A stretch of DNA of 64,000 nucleotides from Nocardioides sp. Root140 (GCF_001426745.1 NZ_LMFI01000001.1:534000-597999), one strand, 5' to 3'. Shown: positions 50,507-59,372, counted from the first letter of the stretch. The notes: a model not told the origin generated them from the sequence alone. Program-made: numbers and translations.

Positions 50507-51532
50507 ATGCGAGTCGGAGTGCTCACCGGTGGTGGCGACTGTCCAGGCCTGAACGCGGTGATCCGGGCCGTCGTGCGCAAGGGCATCACGGTTCACGGGT
50601 TCGACTTCGTCGGCTACCGCGACGGATGGAAGGGCCCGCTCGAGGGACACACGATGCCGCTCGGCATCGAGCAGTGCCGCGGGATCCTGCCGCGCGGCGG
50701 CACGATCCTGGGCTCCTCGCGGACGAACCCGTTCGCGATCGAGGGCGGTGTCGAACGGATCCGTGAGAACCTCGCCCGTGACGGGATCGACGCCCTGGTG
50801 GCGATCGGCGGAGAGGACACCCTCGGCGTGGCCACGCAGTTGGCCGGCTTGGGCGTCGACGTGGTCGGCGTGCCCAAGACGATCGACAACGACCTCTCCG
50901 GCACCGACTTCACGTTCGGCTTCGACACCGCGGTCAACATCGCCACCGAGGCCATCGACCGGCTGCACACCACCGCGGAGTCACACCACCGCGTGCTGGT
51001 GGTCGAGGTGATGGGACGTCATGCCGGCTGGATCGCGCTGCACTCCGGGTTGGCCGGTGGCGCCAGCATCGTGCTGATCCCCGAGCAGCCCTACGACATC
51101 GCCGAGGTCTGCCGGTTGGTGGAGCGCCGGTTCGAGAGCGAGTACGCACCGATCATCGTGGTCTCCGAGGGAGCCACGCCACGTGAGGGCGATGCGTCGC
51201 TGCAGGAGGCCGACCTCGATGCGTTCGGGCACGTGCGTCTCGGTGGCATCGGCGACCGACTGGCCCGCCAGATCGAGGAGCGCACCGGCAAGGAGGCGCG
51301 TTCCGTGGTGCTGGGCCACATCCAACGCGGTGGCACACCGACCGCCTTCGACCGCTGGTTGGCCACCAGGCTGGGCCTGCAGGCCGCAGACGCCGTGGCG
51401 GAGGGTGACTTCGGCACGATGATGGCGCTGCGTGGCACCAGGATCGTGCGCATCCCGTTGGCCGAGGCGACCGGCGAGCTCAAGCTGGTCAGCCCCGAGG
51501 AGTACGCCGAGGCGCAGGTCTTCTTCGGCTGA
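50507..51532 (+). CDS. 6-phosphofructokinase, probably pyrophosphate-dependent
   Basis: 341 residues. GGGDCPGLNAVIRA, GGTILGSSRTNPF, IGGEDTLG, PKTIDNDLSGTDFTFGFDTA and VMGRHAGWIALHSGLAGGAS follow the group III (mixed) phosphofructokinases. The residues that separate phosphoryl donors are Asp in GGEDT and Lys in PKTIDND, the combination of PPi-dependent enzymes such as that of Amycolatopsis methanolica; ATP-dependent Streptomyces enzymes have Gly at the first site. GTGGGGG upstream of ATG 50507. Confidence 0.92.
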   Translation: MRVGVLTGGGDCPGLNAVIRAVVRKGITVHGFDFVGYRDGWKGPLEGHTMPLGIEQCRGILPRGGTILGSSRTNPFAIEGGVERIRENLARDGIDALVAIGGEDTLGVATQLAGLGVDVVGVPKTIDNDLSGTDFTFGFDTAVNIATEAIDRLHTTAESHHRVLVVEVMGRHAGWIALHSGLAGGASIVLIPEQPYDIAEVCRLVERRFESEYAPIIVVSEGATPREGDASLQEADLDAFGHVRLGGIGDRLARQIEERTGKEARSVVLGHIQRGGTPTAFDRWLATRLGLQAADAVAEGDFGTMMALRGTRIVRIPLAEATGELKLVSPEEYAEAQVFFG

Positions 51533-51615
51533 GCCGATCTTTCCTGGCCCCGCACAGAACCCCACAGCCTCCGGATCCGTAATCAGGGGTGACGACAGGG
51601 AAGAAGGGGGACCGG

Positions 51616-52137
51616 ATGCGCGGGTCTGACCAGGACCATGAGTTCGACGAGTTCGCGGTGGCGGCGTGGCCGCGACTGCGCTGGGCGGCGTACCTGCTGA
51701 CCAGTGACCACCACCTCGCCGAGGACCTTGCACAGACTGCTCTGGTGCGCACCTACTCCTCATGGCGCAAGGTGCGCCACGAGGACGCGATGGCCTACAC
51801 CCGCAGGGTGCTGGTGAACCTCAACATCGACCGCCTGCGACGGCGGCGGGTGCACGAGGTCGGCGACGAGCATCTCGGTGACCGACCGGAGCCCGAGACC
51901 GGTGACCCGCTCGGCGACCGCGACGAGCTGGTGCGGTTGCTGGCGACCCTCACCGAGAAGGAACGTCGGGTGCTCCTGCTCCGGCACTACTTCGACCTGT
52001 CCGAGGCGGCTGCGGCTGCCGAGCTCGGCATCGCACCCGGCACGGTCAAGAGCACGTTGTCGCGTGCCCTGGCCAAGCTCCGTGCGACCGCCACGGAAGC
52101 AACGACGGACACCATCACCACGGGGAGAAACCGATGA
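51616..52137 (+). CDS. SigE-family ECF RNA polymerase sigma factor
   Basis: 173 residues. Region 2: FAVAAWPRLRWAAYLLTSDHHLAEDLAQTAL with VRHEDAMAYTRRVLVN; region 4: LTEKERRVLLLRHYFDLSEAAAAAELGIAPGTVKS. The SigE-family subgroup (Streptomyces-type, about 170 residues) fits. AAGAAGGGGG supports ATG 51616 over TTG/ATG-like upstream in-frame starts at 51589. The following gene overlaps by ATGA and is the likely regulator. Confidence 0.9.
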   Translation: MRGSDQDHEFDEFAVAAWPRLRWAAYLLTSDHHLAEDLAQTALVRTYSSWRKVRHEDAMAYTRRVLVNLNIDRLRRRRVHEVGDEHLGDRPEPETGDPLGDRDELVRLLATLTEKERRVLLLRHYFDLSEAAAAAELGIAPGTVKSTLSRALAKLRATATEATTDTITTGRNR

Positions 52138-53135
52138 CCAACGAGATCGAACACCTGGAACAGGGACTGGCGACGCCGCGGAGTGAACTGCTCGGCCGCC
52201 CCGACCTCGACACCATCCACGCACTGGGGCGACGACGTCGCACCGGGCGCCGCCTTGCCGTCGGGCTCGGGGGCGCACTCGCGGTCGCCGTACTCACCGC
52301 CGCCGCGGTGAACGGCATGCCCGGCGCCGACCAGGACCGGCCTGCCGACGACCAGGTCGCCAACGATGCACAGGCCGACCAGCTGCGCCCGATCGCCCAG
52401 CGCGCGCTGGACGAGATCCCCGGCGCGGTGCAGGTCTCCCCGAGCCAGGTCGTGGTGCCGGGTCCCGGCACGGCACCTGGCCCGGGCGAGGAACAGGCGC
52501 TCGGACCGGAGCGCTTCGTGGGCGACCCGATCACGATGGGCAGCCACTACTACACGGGTGTGACCAGGTACGCCGCTGACTCGTTCCCCGACTGGCTCTA
52601 TCGGGGCGTCGAGGAGATCGAGCAGGGCGAGCTCGCCGGCGAGGACGGAAGCTACCCGGTCGGATCCACCGAGATGGGCATCCTGGTCGACGGCGGCAGC
52701 GTCGAGCTCGCCTGCATGCGGGCCTGGGACTGGAACGCCGACAAGCCGGTCGACGGTCCCTGCGACCCCGCCCTGATCGCCGACGACGGCGCCCACCGCT
52801 ACTACATGTGGGGCATGGGCACGGACGACTTCCTGAAGCCCGGCTCGCAGCTGGAGATGTTCAGCTCCGACAACTACTCCACCGGCAGCCCGACGACGCT
52901 GTGGGTCGGTGGCGCGGACGGCACCGACGTGGCGCGGGTCGAGTACGTCGCGACCGACGGCACCCGCACCGATGCACAGGTCTCGTCCGATGCGCTGGTC
53001 CCGGGAGAGACGATGTTCTGGGCCGACATCACCGGCACCCTGGCCAAGGTGGTCACCTACGACGCCGCAGGCAAGGTCATCGAGGACCACCCGATCCGGC
53101 CCTGCGACAGTCCGACCGACTGCGAGGTCCGCTGA
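52134..53135 (+). CDS. membrane protein, probable anti-sigma partner
   Basis: 333 residues. A short cytoplasmic N-terminus (1-40, with RRRRTGRR) precedes one transmembrane helix (about 41-60) and a long extracellular domain with no recognised fold. ATG 52134 overlaps the sigma factor stop. In this sigma family the coupled downstream membrane protein often tunes sigma activity, but no ZAS zinc motif is present, so the anti-sigma role is inference from position. Confidence 0.65.
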   Translation: MTNEIEHLEQGLATPRSELLGRPDLDTIHALGRRRRTGRRLAVGLGGALAVAVLTAAAVNGMPGADQDRPADDQVANDAQADQLRPIAQRALDEIPGAVQVSPSQVVVPGPGTAPGPGEEQALGPERFVGDPITMGSHYYTGVTRYAADSFPDWLYRGVEEIEQGELAGEDGSYPVGSTEMGILVDGGSVELACMRAWDWNADKPVDGPCDPALIADDGAHRYYMWGMGTDDFLKPGSQLEMFSSDNYSTGSPTTLWVGGADGTDVARVEYVATDGTRTDAQVSSDALVPGETMFWADITGTLAKVVTYDAAGKVIEDHPIRPCDSPTDCEVR

Positions 53136-53146
53136 CCCTGCACAGC

Positions 53147-53185
53147 AACGGCGCCGTCCATCCCTGACGGGAGGGCGGCGCCGTT
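53147..53185 (+). terminator. terminator of the sigma factor operon
   Basis: AACGGCGCCG (53147-53156) pairs with CGGCGCCGTT (53176-53185); inner TCCC / GGGA extends it. TCTGCG follows. Confidence 0.85.
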
Positions 53186-53339
53186 CTGCGTGCGACCGGG
53201 CGGCGGAACGACGTACCCCGGGAAGGGCGAGGGTTGTTGCCAAAGTTGCACCGTCGGGCCAGAGTGAACAGGGTCAGATCGAGGTCGCCTTGCCGACCGC
53301 GGCTCGTCCGGAGTCGTGAACCCGCCAGTGGAGGTCTTC

Positions 53340-54779
53340 ATGAGTACGACGCCCGACGAAATGTCCGAGGTCTCACCCGGTGACGAGGCCACGGAGCTCC
53401 ACCGGGCGATCGGACCCAGGCTCCTGCTGCTCTTCATCGTCGGAGACATCCTCGGCACCGGTGTCTACGCGCTGACCGGCGACGTCGCCGGCCAGGTCGG
53501 TGGCGCCGCCTGGGCGCCGTTCCTGGCCGCCTTCATCGTCGCCACGATCACCGCCTTCTCCTACCTCGAGCTGGTCACGAAGTACCCCCAGGCTGCCGGA
53601 GCCGCGCTCTACACGCACAAGGCGTTCGGCATCCACTTCATCACCTTCATCGTGGCCTTCACGGTGATGTGCTCCGGCATCACGTCGGCATCCACCGCGG
53701 CCAACGCGTTCGCAGGGTTCCTCAGCGACGGGTTCGAGCTCGGCTACGAAGCCGGCAGCACGCCGATCCTGCTGATCGCCCTCGGCTTCATGGTCCTGAT
53801 CGCCGCGGTCAACTTCCGCGGGGTCAGCGAGAGCGTGATGACCAATGTGGTGCTCACGATGGTCGAGGTCTCCGGCCTGCTGCTGATCATCTTCGTCGGG
53901 TTGTACGCCGTCACGCAGGGTGATGCCGACTTCTCACGTACCGTCGTGTTCGAGTCACCCGAGGACAAGTCGATGTTCATCACCATCTCGACCGGCACCG
54001 CGTTGGCGTTCTTCGCGATGGTCGGCTTCGAGGACTCGGTGAACATGGCCGAGGAGTGCAAGAACCCGGAGCGTGACTTCCCGAAGATGATGCTCACCGG
54101 GCTCGGCATCACCGGGCTGATCTACGTGCTGGTCGCGATCACCGCGGTGGCACTGGTCCCCGTCGGCGACCTGACCAACGCAGACAAGGGCAGCGCCCTC
54201 ACCCAGGTCGTCGCCGCGGGCGCGCCCGACGTCCCGTTCGACCGGATCTTCCCGTTCATCGGCATGTTCGCGGTCGCCAACTCGGCACTGATCAACATGC
54301 TGATGGCCAGCCGACTGCTCTACGGCATGGCCAACCAGGGCGTCCTGCCCAAGCCGCTCGGACGCGTGCACAAGGTCCGCCGCACGCCGTACGTCTCGAT
54401 CCTCTTCACCACCTTGATCGCGCTCGGCCTGATCACCTACGTGGTGATCGAGAGCGGCAGTGAGGCCGGGGCGAACACCGTGTCGCTGCTGGGCGGCACG
54501 ACCGCCCTCCTGTTGCTCGCGGTCTTCACCGTGGTCAACATCGCGCTGATCGTGCTGCGCAAGGACGTGGTCGATCGCCCCCATTTCCGCACTCCGACGG
54601 TGATGCCCTACATCGGTGCGATCACGTGTGCCTATCTCGTCGGGCCGTGGGCGCGCACCGAGAAGCAGATGGACCAGTACCAGATCGCCGCGATCCTGAT
54701 CGGGCTCGGTGTCGTGCTCTGGGCACTCACGTGGGCCGTCACCCGCAGGGGCAAGGAAGTCGAGTTCACGGGGGAGTAG
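53340..54779 (+). CDS. APC-superfamily amino acid permease
   Basis: 479 residues with about twelve transmembrane helices. IVGDILGTGVYALTGDVAG is the helix-1 GxG substrate motif, AFFAMVGFEDSVNMAEECKNPERDFPK the conserved loop after helix 6, and IGMFAVANSALINMLMASRLLYGMA a later signature. Substrate unknown. ATG 53340 follows GTGGAGG; in-frame ATG 53316 is less likely. The 150 bp upstream show only a short direct repeat GTTGC-CAAA-GTTGC (53234-53248). Confidence 0.9.
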   Translation: MSTTPDEMSEVSPGDEATELHRAIGPRLLLLFIVGDILGTGVYALTGDVAGQVGGAAWAPFLAAFIVATITAFSYLELVTKYPQAAGAALYTHKAFGIHFITFIVAFTVMCSGITSASTAANAFAGFLSDGFELGYEAGSTPILLIALGFMVLIAAVNFRGVSESVMTNVVLTMVEVSGLLLIIFVGLYAVTQGDADFSRTVVFESPEDKSMFITISTGTALAFFAMVGFEDSVNMAEECKNPERDFPKMMLTGLGITGLIYVLVAITAVALVPVGDLTNADKGSALTQVVAAGAPDVPFDRIFPFIGMFAVANSALINMLMASRLLYGMANQGVLPKPLGRVHKVRRTPYVSILFTTLIALGLITYVVIESGSEAGANTVSLLGGTTALLLLAVFTVVNIALIVLRKDVVDRPHFRTPTVMPYIGAITCAYLVGPWARTEKQMDQYQIAAILIGLGVVLWALTWAVTRRGKEVEFTGE

Positions 54780-54814
54780 TCCGGAGCGGATGCGGTCGAG
54801 GGTCACCCACGTCG

Positions 54815-54820
54815 TAGTCT
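54815..54820 (+). promoter_or_regulatory. -10 box for the leaderless class II DAHP synthase gene
   Basis: TAGTCT, then 6 nt, then GTG 54827. Confidence 0.55.
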
Positions 54821-54826
54821 TGAACC

Positions 54827-56158
54827 GTGATTCCCGACCTCGCCGCCCTGCACGCCCAGGGTGCCGCCCAGCAGCCGACGTACCCCGACTCCGAAGCGGT
54901 CGACGCCGCTGTCGCGCGGCTGCGTCACTTCCCGCCGTTGGTCTTCGCCGGCGAGTGCGACGAGTTGAAGACCAAGCTGGCCGCGGTCAGCCGGGGCGAG
55001 GCGTTCCTGCTCCAGGGCGGTGACTGCGCGGAGACGTTCGCCGGGGTCACGGCCGACAACGTGAAGAACAAGCTGCGGGTGCTCCTGCAGATGGCGGTGG
55101 TGCTCACCTACGCGGGCTCAGTGCCCGTGGTGAAGCTCGGTCGCCTCGCCGGTCAGTACGCCAAGCCGCGCTCCTCGGACACGGAGACCCGCGGTGACGT
55201 GACCTTGCCGGCGTACCGCGGCGACGCGGTGAACGGCTTCGACTTCACCCCCGAGGCCCGTACGCCGGACCCGCAGCGGCTCGTCGACGTCTACAACGCC
55301 TCGGCCGCCACGCTGAACCTGATCCGTGCCTTCGTCAACGGTGGGTACGCCGACCTGCGGCAGGTGCACACCTGGAACAACGACTTCGTCCGCGAGTCGC
55401 CCCACGCCCAGCGCTACGAGCTGATGGCCGGCGAGATCGAGCGCGCGCTGACGTTCATGAAGGCGATCGGCGCCGACCCCGACGAGTTCCACCGGGTCGA
55501 CTTCCACTCCAGCCACGAAGCGTTGGTGCTGGAGTACGAACACGCGATGACCCGTATCGACTCGCGCACCGAGCTGCCCTACGACGTGTCGAGTCACTTC
55601 GTGTGGATCGGCGAGCGCACCCGCCAGCTCGACGGCGCCCACGTCGAGCTGCTGAGCCGCATCCAGAACCCGATCGGCGTCAAGCTCGGGCCCACCTCGA
55701 CCGCGGATGACGCGCTGGCCCTGGCCGCCAAGCTCAACCCCACCAACGAGGCCGGCCGACTCACGTTCATCACCCGCTTCGGCGCCGGCAAGATCCGTGA
55801 CGGACTGCCCAGCCTGGTCGAGAAGGTCACCGCTGCCGGCGTCAACGTGGCCTGGGTCTGCGACCCGATGCACGGCAACACCTTCGAGGCGTCCTCTGGC
55901 TACAAGACCCGCGCCTTCGACGATGTCATCGAGGAGGTGCAGGGATTCTTCGACGTCCACCGCTCCCTCGGCACCTGGCCCGGCGGCGTCCACGTCGAGC
56001 TCACGGGTGACGACGTGACCGAGTGCGTCGGCGGTGGCGAGGAGCTTGCCGAGATCGACCTCGGCAACCGCTACGAGTCGGTGTGCGACCCGCGCCTGAA
56101 CCGGGTGCAGTCGCTCGAGCTGTCCTTCCTCGTCGCCGAGATGCTGCGCAAGGCCTGA
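54827..56158 (+). CDS. aroG: class II 3-deoxy-7-phosphoheptulonate synthase
   Basis: 443 residues. First step of the shikimate pathway (phosphoenolpyruvate plus erythrose-4-phosphate). Class II signatures: FLLQGGDCAETFAGV, VVKLGRLAGQYAKPRSSDTE, YRGDAVNGF, DFHSSHEALVLEYE, HFVWIGERTRQLDGAHVE, VCDPMHGNTF and GGVHVELTGDDVTECVGG. It is the actinobacterial AroG type known to be feedback regulated, in mycobacteria together with chorismate mutase. A second, class I enzyme lies at 61585. Confidence 0.96.
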   Translation: MIPDLAALHAQGAAQQPTYPDSEAVDAAVARLRHFPPLVFAGECDELKTKLAAVSRGEAFLLQGGDCAETFAGVTADNVKNKLRVLLQMAVVLTYAGSVPVVKLGRLAGQYAKPRSSDTETRGDVTLPAYRGDAVNGFDFTPEARTPDPQRLVDVYNASAATLNLIRAFVNGGYADLRQVHTWNNDFVRESPHAQRYELMAGEIERALTFMKAIGADPDEFHRVDFHSSHEALVLEYEHAMTRIDSRTELPYDVSSHFVWIGERTRQLDGAHVELLSRIQNPIGVKLGPTSTADDALALAAKLNPTNEAGRLTFITRFGAGKIRDGLPSLVEKVTAAGVNVAWVCDPMHGNTFEASSGYKTRAFDDVIEEVQGFFDVHRSLGTWPGGVHVELTGDDVTECVGGGEELAEIDLGNRYESVCDPRLNRVQSLELSFLVAEMLRKA

Positions 56159-56204
56159 CTTCCGCTCGCCGGGCCGCCGGGGAGCCTGCTCGGGAACCCG
56201 GGGC

Positions 56205-56305
56205 GGGACGTCCTGCGTCGGGGTTGCCCCGGCGACCGGTGTGCAGGACGTTGTTCGGGACGTCCTGCGTCGGGGTTGCCCTGGCGACCGGTACGCAGGA
56301 CGTTG
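56205..56305. repeat. GTCCTGC hairpin repeat, copies 3 and 4 in tandem
   Basis: Two units with 52-bp period, starting GGGACGTCCTGCGTCGGGGT at 56205 and 56257, with closing arms GCAGGACGT at 56243-56251 and 56295-56303. Inside, GGTTGCC pairs with GGCGACC. Between aroG and ltaE; copy 3 may serve as the aroG terminator. Confidence 0.88.
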
Positions 56306-56320
56306 CGGCAGGATGGCCGC

Positions 56321-57322
56321 ATGAGTGACGTCGTCGACCTGCGCAGTGACACCCTGACCCGCCCCACGGCGGCGATGCGGGCGGCGATGGCCGACGCCGA
56401 GGTGGGCGACGACGTGTACGGCGAGGACCCCACCGTGCGTGAGCTGGAGGAACGGGTCGCCGACCTCTTCGGTCATGAGGCGGCGCTCTTCACCCCCACC
56501 GGGTCGATGGCCAACGTGCTCGCCGTACGCACTGTCGCCGGTGTCGGGCAGGAGGTGCTGTGCGACGCACGGGCCCACATCGCCCGCGCCGAGCTCGGTG
56601 CCCACGCGGCGTACACCGGCATCACGATGCGCACCTGGAGCCACCCGCTCGGAGGCGTCGACCTGCCCGCGATCAAGGAGCTCTTCGCACCCGACATGGG
56701 TCCGTTCTTCGTGCCCACTGCCGCGATCGCCGTCGAGAACACCCACAACTTCGCCGGCGGCACGGTCGTGCCGATCGAGGACCTGCAGGCGCTTCGGGCG
56801 TACGCCGACTCGGTCGACGTCCGCATCCACCTCGACGGCGCCCGGATCTGGAACGCGCACGTCGCGACCGGTGTCCCACTGCGCGACTACGGGCAGGTCG
56901 CCGACGTGCTGGCCGTCTGTCTCTCCAAGGGACTGGGCGCGCCGGTCGGGTCGCTGGTGGTGGGCAACGCCGCGGCGATCGAGGAGAGCCGGGTGTGGCG
57001 CAAGCGCATGGGAGGCGGCATGCGCCAGGTCGGCATCCTGGCCGCGGCCGGTATCCACGCGCTGGACCACCACGTCGAGCGACTGGCCGAGGACCACGAC
57101 AACGCCAGGTTGCTCGCCGAGGCGCTCGGCGTCGACCCGGCCACCGTGCACACCAACATCGTGGTGGTCGACCGTGAAGACGCCGCGGCGTTCGTGGCCG
57201 CAGCGGGGGAGTCCGGTGTACGCATCTCGGCAGTCGGGCCCACGGCCGTGCGCCTGGTCACCCATCTCGACGTGAGCCGCCAGGACGCCGAGCGCGCAGC
57301 ACTCGTGCTCACACGACTCTGA
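56321..57322 (+). CDS. ltaE: low-specificity L-threonine aldolase
   Basis: 333 residues. PLP enzyme that splits threonine into glycine and acetaldehyde. VDLRSDTLTRPTAAMR start; GDDVYGEDPTVRELEE; FTPTGSMANVLAV; IAVENTHNFAGGTVVP; HLDGARIWNA; PLP lysine Lys203 in CLSKGLGAPVGS. ATG 56321; the ribosome-binding site GGCAGGATGG lies at suitable spacing. Converges with the Gln-rich membrane protein gene. Confidence 0.94.
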   Translation: MSDVVDLRSDTLTRPTAAMRAAMADAEVGDDVYGEDPTVRELEERVADLFGHEAALFTPTGSMANVLAVRTVAGVGQEVLCDARAHIARAELGAHAAYTGITMRTWSHPLGGVDLPAIKELFAPDMGPFFVPTAAIAVENTHNFAGGTVVPIEDLQALRAYADSVDVRIHLDGARIWNAHVATGVPLRDYGQVADVLAVCLSKGLGAPVGSLVVGNAAAIEESRVWRKRMGGGMRQVGILAAAGIHALDHHVERLAEDHDNARLLAEALGVDPATVHTNIVVVDREDAAAFVAAAGESGVRISAVGPTAVRLVTHLDVSRQDAERAALVLTRL

Positions 57323-57328
57323 ACATCG

Positions 57329-57377
57329 ACAAGAATGCGATTCACAGGCACCAGGTGACTGCAGATCGCATCCTTGT
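57329..57377. repeat. 13-bp inverted repeat after ltaE
   Basis: ACAAGAATGCGAT (57329-57341) pairs with ATCGCATCCTTGT (57365-57377), one mismatch, 23-nt loop. First of two hairpins between convergent genes. Confidence 0.75.
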
Positions 57378-57398
57378 GCGCGATCAAGCGTGAAACGA

Positions 57399-57437
57399 CG
57401 ACAGCCGTCGATCCGGAATCCGGACCGACGGCTGTCG
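57399..57437. terminator. bidirectional terminator, ltaE / Gln-rich gene
   Basis: CGACAGCCGTCG (57399-57410) pairs perfectly with CGACGGCTGTCG (57426-57437); the loop holds the dyad TCCGGAATCCGGA. Confidence 0.85.
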
Positions 57438-57452
57438 GAGTGCAATGCAGAC

Positions 57453-59372
57453 CTACTGCTGGGGCGGCTGCCAGCCACCCTGCGGGTTCTGCGGCGGCTG
57501 CTGGCCGTACGGCGGCTGCTGCTGACCCCACTGGTCCTGCTGAGGGGGCTGCCCCTGCGGAGGCTGGCCCTGAGGAGGCTGGCCCTGAGGAGGCTGCGGC
57601 TGGCTCCACTGCTGCTGACCGGGCTGGCCGTACTGCTGCGGAGGCGGCTGGGTGCCCCACTGCTGCTGGCCCGGCTGCTGACCGGGTTGGCTCTGGAAGT
57701 TCGACGCCTTCGCCTTCAGCGCGTTGACGTCGAGCTTGCCCGTCACCACGAGGATCACGGCTGCCGCCACCAGGGAGAAGACCATGAAGAGCAACAGGGT
57801 GGTGCCGCCGGAGAGCCCGCCGGCGATCGTGTAGTTCTCGCTGTCGAACTCGCTGGTCACGTGAACGTTCGAGAGGCGGACGAGCAGCGGAACGACGATC
57901 AGCATCGAACCGATGTAGACGCCCACGTTGTAGAGCGGGTTGGCGGTTCCGGTCGAGCGCTTGATGACCATCCACACCGCGGCGGCGAGGGCCGGGATGC
58001 CGACCAGAAGCGCGACCCAGAAGATGGCGCCGTGGTCGCCGGCGAAGTCGCCGACCCAGGCGGGAGCGCCGCCGGCGTCGTCGATGGCTTCCTCGAGCTG
58101 GTCGGCGATGTCGTCGTCGCTGGACGAGGAATGGAAGCCGAGCTTCGACAGTGAGCCGAGGCCGATCATGTGCAGGCCGATGCCGGGCAGGTTGCCGAGC
58201 AGGCCCATTGCGGGCGCGAACCCGCGGGCATCCTTCTCGCCGGCGATGATCGCCACCATGTAGAGGAGCCCGGCCGGGATGGTGGCCAGGATCAGGGTGG
58301 TGAAGCCGATGATCGGCGCGGCCACGAAGTCGTGCACCTTGGCCAGCACCTTGTCGCCCAACCAGTCGCGGCGGACCAGGCAGGTCAGGGCCAGGACCAG
58401 CGCGAGGATGATCAGCGGCAGAAAGATCGACCCGCCGATGGACAACGTGAACTTGCCGTTCGCGAGGCCCACGGGCGCGCCGAGGAAGTCGAAGTCCTCG
58501 CTCTCGCCGCCGGAGCTCTCGTAGCCCTTGAGCTTGGGCTCCCAGATCTTCATCACGATGGCCAGCACCGTGCTGAAGACGGCAAGGATCAGCGCCGCAC
58601 GAACGGCGTCGATCAGGGCTTCCTTCACGCTGGTGTAGTTGGCCGTCGAACGGCGGAAGAGATAGACCGCCGCACCCAGGGCGAGGAGCGTGGCGAGCAA
58701 GGGGTACTGGCCCAATGACGTGGTGGCGTCGCCGTCGTCCTGGATCAGGTCGGCGCCGAACGTGGCACCGGTCAGCAGGAAGGTGGCGCCAATGGCGCTG
58801 GCCACATCGAGCTTGTCGGCAGTCGTGAACGCCAGGATCAGGGAGATCACGAACGCGACGCCAAGGGCCGCACCGGCCACCATGGCCATGCCGGCCCAGT
58901 TGCCGACGAGCAGCTTGCTGAAGTCGAAGTTCACACCGTTGCCGCCACCCTGGGGGCCGCCGTACTGCGGCTGACCCCACTGCTGCCCGGGCTGCTGACC
59001 CTGGGGAGCACCGTACTGCGGCTGCTGCGGGGCGCCGTACTGCTGGCCCTGGGGTGCGCCGTACTGCGGCTGCTGTGGGGCGCCGTACTGCTGCTGGCCC
59101 TGGGGTGCGCCGTACTGCGGCTGCTGTGGGGCGCCGTACTGCTGGCCCTGAGGGGCGGGCGGCTGCTGAGGCTGGCTCCACTGCTGCTGCTGGGGCTGCT
59201 GGGGCGGCGGCTGCTGAGCCGGGAACTGTGCGGTCGGCTCCTGGCCCCTGATCTGGGTCTGGCCCTCGTCAGGGGTGGGCGCCTCAGCGGCCGGTGCGAG
59301 GGTTGCCCCACACGCACCGCAGAAGGGCTGGCCCACCGTCGTCGCCGTACCGCATTGCGGGCACTGGCTCAT
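57453..59372 (-). CDS. zinc-ribbon, Pro/Gln-rich polytopic membrane protein
   Basis: 639 residues. N-terminal zinc ribbon with Cys4, Cys7, Cys18, Cys21; a Pro/Gln/Tyr/Gly low-complexity region (about 45-145) with three near copies of QYGAPQQPQYGAPQGQ; seven or more transmembrane helices (about 155-555); then a second Pro/Gln-rich tail with QGQPPQGQPP repeats. Both low-complexity ends should face the same side. Similar zinc-ribbon/PQ-rich membrane proteins occur in actinobacteria without known role. CGGAG precedes ATG 59372. Confidence 0.8.
   Translation of the reverse strand: MSQCPQCGTATTVGQPFCGACGATLAPAAEAPTPDEGQTQIRGQEPTAQFPAQQPPPQQPQQQQWSQPQQPPAPQGQQYGAPQQPQYGAPQGQQQYGAPQQPQYGAPQGQQYGAPQQPQYGAPQGQQPGQQWGQPQYGGPQGGGNGVNFDFSKLLVGNWAGMAMVAGAALGVAFVISLILAFTTADKLDVASAIGATFLLTGATFGADLIQDDGDATTSLGQYPLLATLLALGAAVYLFRRSTANYTSVKEALIDAVRAALILAVFSTVLAIVMKIWEPKLKGYESSGGESEDFDFLGAPVGLANGKFTLSIGGSIFLPLIILALVLALTCLVRRDWLGDKVLAKVHDFVAAPIIGFTTLILATIPAGLLYMVAIIAGEKDARGFAPAMGLLGNLPGIGLHMIGLGSLSKLGFHSSSSDDDIADQLEEAIDDAGGAPAWVGDFAGDHGAIFWVALLVGIPALAAAVWMVIKRSTGTANPLYNVGVYIGSMLIVVPLLVRLSNVHVTSEFDSENYTIAGGLSGGTTLLLFMVFSLVAAAVILVVTGKLDVNALKAKASNFQSQPGQQPGQQQWGTQPPPQQYGQPGQQQWSQPQPPQGQPPQGQPPQGQPPQQDQWGQQQPPYGQQPPQNPQGGWQPPQQ
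58995..59152 (-). repeat. 48-51-bp tandem repeats within the Gln-rich gene
   Basis: Three units built on CCGTACTGCGGCTGCTG and GGCGCCGTACTGCTG; unit length differs by one CTG codon in the middle unit, a sign of slippage. Further 18-bp repeats (GAGGAGGCTGGCCCT) lie at 57560-57595 in the other end of the gene. Confidence 0.8.

Noticed and set aside
53234..53248. GTTGC-CAAA-GTTGC direct repeat before the amino acid permease as an operator
   Set aside because: Too short and without symmetry or conserved promoter context to support a call.
55118..57478. Minus-strand open frame of 786 codons across aroG and ltaE
   Set aside because: Antisense to two well-defined genes and reads straight through the intergenic hairpin repeats.
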